Of a stretch of 64,000 bases of DNA, positions 62,877 through 64,000 are shown in pieces (the stretch's first letter is position 1; every line of letters starts with the position of its first letter). The translations under genes were made by a program, and so were the position numbers. The notes under the pieces were generated by a model, which searched no databases, was not told where the DNA came from, and was given only the letters and a program-made list of their open reading frames with translations. Origin of the DNA: UBA3839 sp963627995 (GTDB taxonomy: Bacteria > Bacteroidota > Bacteroidia > Bacteroidales > Bacteroidaceae); contig CAVGCV010000011.1 of NCBI GenBank assembly GCA_963627995.1, forward strand, positions 4,999-68,998, written 5' to 3'.

Positions 62877-63746
62877 ATGAGAGCCGCCGTCTCAATGGCA
62901 CTGCTGCTTCTTCTGGCAGCTCCTGCATCCGCACAAGTGGGCAGGGCTGCGGAAGAAGCAGTTTTCGTTGCCTCCCGCCCCGACACCGCCGCGTCGCCCA
63001 TCCCCGCCGGCTGCAGGCCCGAGGTGCCCCACCTCATCCGCACCACGTGGGGCCAGGCCGAGCCTTACTTCGACGAGACGCCCACCGACTCCGCCGGCGC
63101 GCACTGCATGACTGGCTGCATCGCCACGGCACTGGCGCAAATCATGAACTTCTACCGCTTCCCGGCACGCACCGCCGACGGCGAGAAGCTGCGCTGGCGG
63201 CGGATGCTGCCCGCCTACGCCGCGGGACGGTACTCCAAGCGGCAGGGACGCGCGGTGGCGCGGCTGATGGCACGCTGCGGCCGCGCCGTGAGGATGAACT
63301 ACGGCGCGGAGGTCAGCCTGTCCTATCCCAGGGAGGCGGCCGACGGCGTGGCGCGCGATTTCGGCTACATCGTCAAAGACTACGGCTACAAGGACTATCC
63401 GCTGAACCCCAACTACGACGACGCCAAGTGGAAAGAGGTGGTCTACCGAGAGCTGAGCGCCGGGCGGCCCGTGCTCTACGGCGGCACGTCGTACAAGCAC
63501 GGCGGGCAGCGCCACTTCTCCCACTCCTTCGTCCTCGACGGCTACGACCGCCAGGGGCGCGTGCACGCCAACTTCGGCTACGGAGGCAGGGGCGACGGCT
63601 ATTTCGACATCGACCGCCTGCCCATGCGCTACGACGACGTGGACGAGGAGTTCGACACCTACCAGACGCTGGTCGTCATCCACCGCCCCGAGGACGGGCC
63701 GATAGACTACGACCTCGCCCCCCTCTCCCCGCCGGAAGCCCCTTGA
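62877..63746 (+). CDS. C10-family cysteine peptidase (streptopain-like), compact form
   Basis: Exported papain-fold peptidase of 289 residues. The signal peptide is MRAAVSMALLLLLAAPASAQ. The catalytic cysteine lies in GCIATALAQIMNFYRFP (Cys81) and the catalytic histidine in FSHSFVLDGY (His216), both in the C10 context; the glycine-rich VHANFGYGGRGDGYFDID follows. Only about 60 residues separate the signal peptide from the active-site cysteine, so the large inhibitory propeptide of SpeB-like zymogens is missing or replaced. It is last in the susC operon, suggesting the locus handles a protein or glycoprotein substrate. Confidence 0.88.
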   Translation: MRAAVSMALLLLLAAPASAQVGRAAEEAVFVASRPDTAASPIPAGCRPEVPHLIRTTWGQAEPYFDETPTDSAGAHCMTGCIATALAQIMNFYRFPARTADGEKLRWRRMLPAYAAGRYSKRQGRAVARLMARCGRAVRMNYGAEVSLSYPREAADGVARDFGYIVKDYGYKDYPLNPNYDDAKWKEVVYRELSAGRPVLYGGTSYKHGGQRHFSHSFVLDGYDRQGRVHANFGYGGRGDGYFDIDRLPMRYDDVDEEFDTYQTLVVIHRPEDGPIDYDLAPLSPPEAP

Positions 63747-63757
63747 GACACCGCGCC

Positions 63758-63866
63758 AAAAACCTCCGCAGAGCAAAGTCCCGCGCTCCGCAGAGGAAAA
63801 AGATTTCGTCCGCAGAGAAAAATATTTTTCTCTGCGGACGTTTTTTAGCCCCCTCCGCAGTGTTTT
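63758..63866 (+). repeat. 22-bp periodic dyad array, copy F
   Basis: Five words start at 63765, 63787 and 63809 (TCCGCAG), 63831 (TCTGCGG) and 63854 (TCCGCAG, followed by TGTTTT), with steps of 22, 22, 22 and 23 bp. Words three and four with their linker form a perfect 32-bp palindrome (63808-63839). The left edge GCGCCAAAAAC matches copy A. Confidence 0.85.
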
Positions 63867-63983
63867 CCCGGCGCGGCGGACAACATGGACAGCCGCAAAA
63901 AGGACAGCCGCAAATAGAACGTGAAAAGGGCTTCTAAGCATTAAAATATAATCCTGCCGTGCGATACATTTGTCTATTTGTGT

Positions 63984-63991
63984 TACTTTTG
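63984..63991 (+). promoter_or_regulatory. Bacteroidetes -7 box for a gene beyond the window
   Basis: TACTTTTG matches TAnnTTTG in an A/T-rich stretch, 124 bp after array F; the gene it would serve lies outside. Confidence 0.5.
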
Positions 63992-64000
63992 CATCGGAAA

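Overview
The window looks like a chromosome segment from a high-GC member of the Bacteroidales, probably Prevotellaceae-like. Four things point there: promoter boxes of the Bacteroidetes form TAnnTTTG in front of most transcription units, a SusC/SusD pair, secreted proteins ending in the Prevotella-type tail (YDLxGRRv...GIYIxxGkK), and a tRNA gene with no encoded CCA. Coding density is high and third codon positions are strongly GC, so most genes carry long meaningless open frames on the other strand. Layout: 1-6475 holds a beta-galactosidase cut by the window edge (-) and a divergent multidomain BNR_4-type polysaccharide-active protein (+). 6565-9005 holds a divergent FAD oxidoreductase / DUF2461 pair. 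9532-26445 is a nearly complete division and cell-wall (dcw) cluster: mraZ, rsmH, ftsL-like, ftsI, murE, mraY, murD, ftsW, murG, murC, ftsQ, ftsA, ftsZ, then yqeY and a strong terminator; murF is not in it. 26567-28589 is a two-gene uronate module (uxuA plus an SDR mannonate oxidoreductase). 28719-34927 has a secreted protein of unknown function, a TIM-barrel/ricin/FN3/LamG glycosidase-like protein and a DUF3943 protein. 35069-39868 is a trkH-trkA-dxs operon (-). 40080-42611 is a type IIG-like adenine methyltransferase with an AT-rich middle. Then come ribF, TM2, tyrS, a GH43-like glycosidase, gyrB, rpsT and tRNA-Glu. 50608-55310 is an AMP-forming acyl-CoA ligase, a TPR protein and a four-subunit 2-oxoacid:ferredoxin oxidoreductase. 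55681-63746 is a SusC/SusD locus whose enzyme is a C10 cysteine peptidase rather than a glycosidase. The most striking signal is not a gene. Seven intergenic regions carry the same kind of element: four or five short dyad words (TCYGCRG, mostly TCCGCAG or TCCGCGG) whose starts are exactly 22 bp apart, with the last step 22 or 23 bp. The linkers are about 15 bp, often A/T-rich and partly conserved between loci. All seven have the same orientation and lie about 120-275 bp upstream of a TAnnTTTG box that precedes a + strand gene or points off the right end of the window. One splits the dcw cluster between ftsW and murG. One (50090-50189) replaces its first three words with TTCCAAGTACTTGGAA while keeping the 22-bp register. 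A related CAAG-N3-TTGG word follows three of the other arrays at a fixed offset. I do not recognise this family. Other regulatory signals include a 10-bp-periodic MraZ-type operator in front of mraZ, many hairpin terminators, and a cluster of palindromes upstream of the acyl-CoA ligase.
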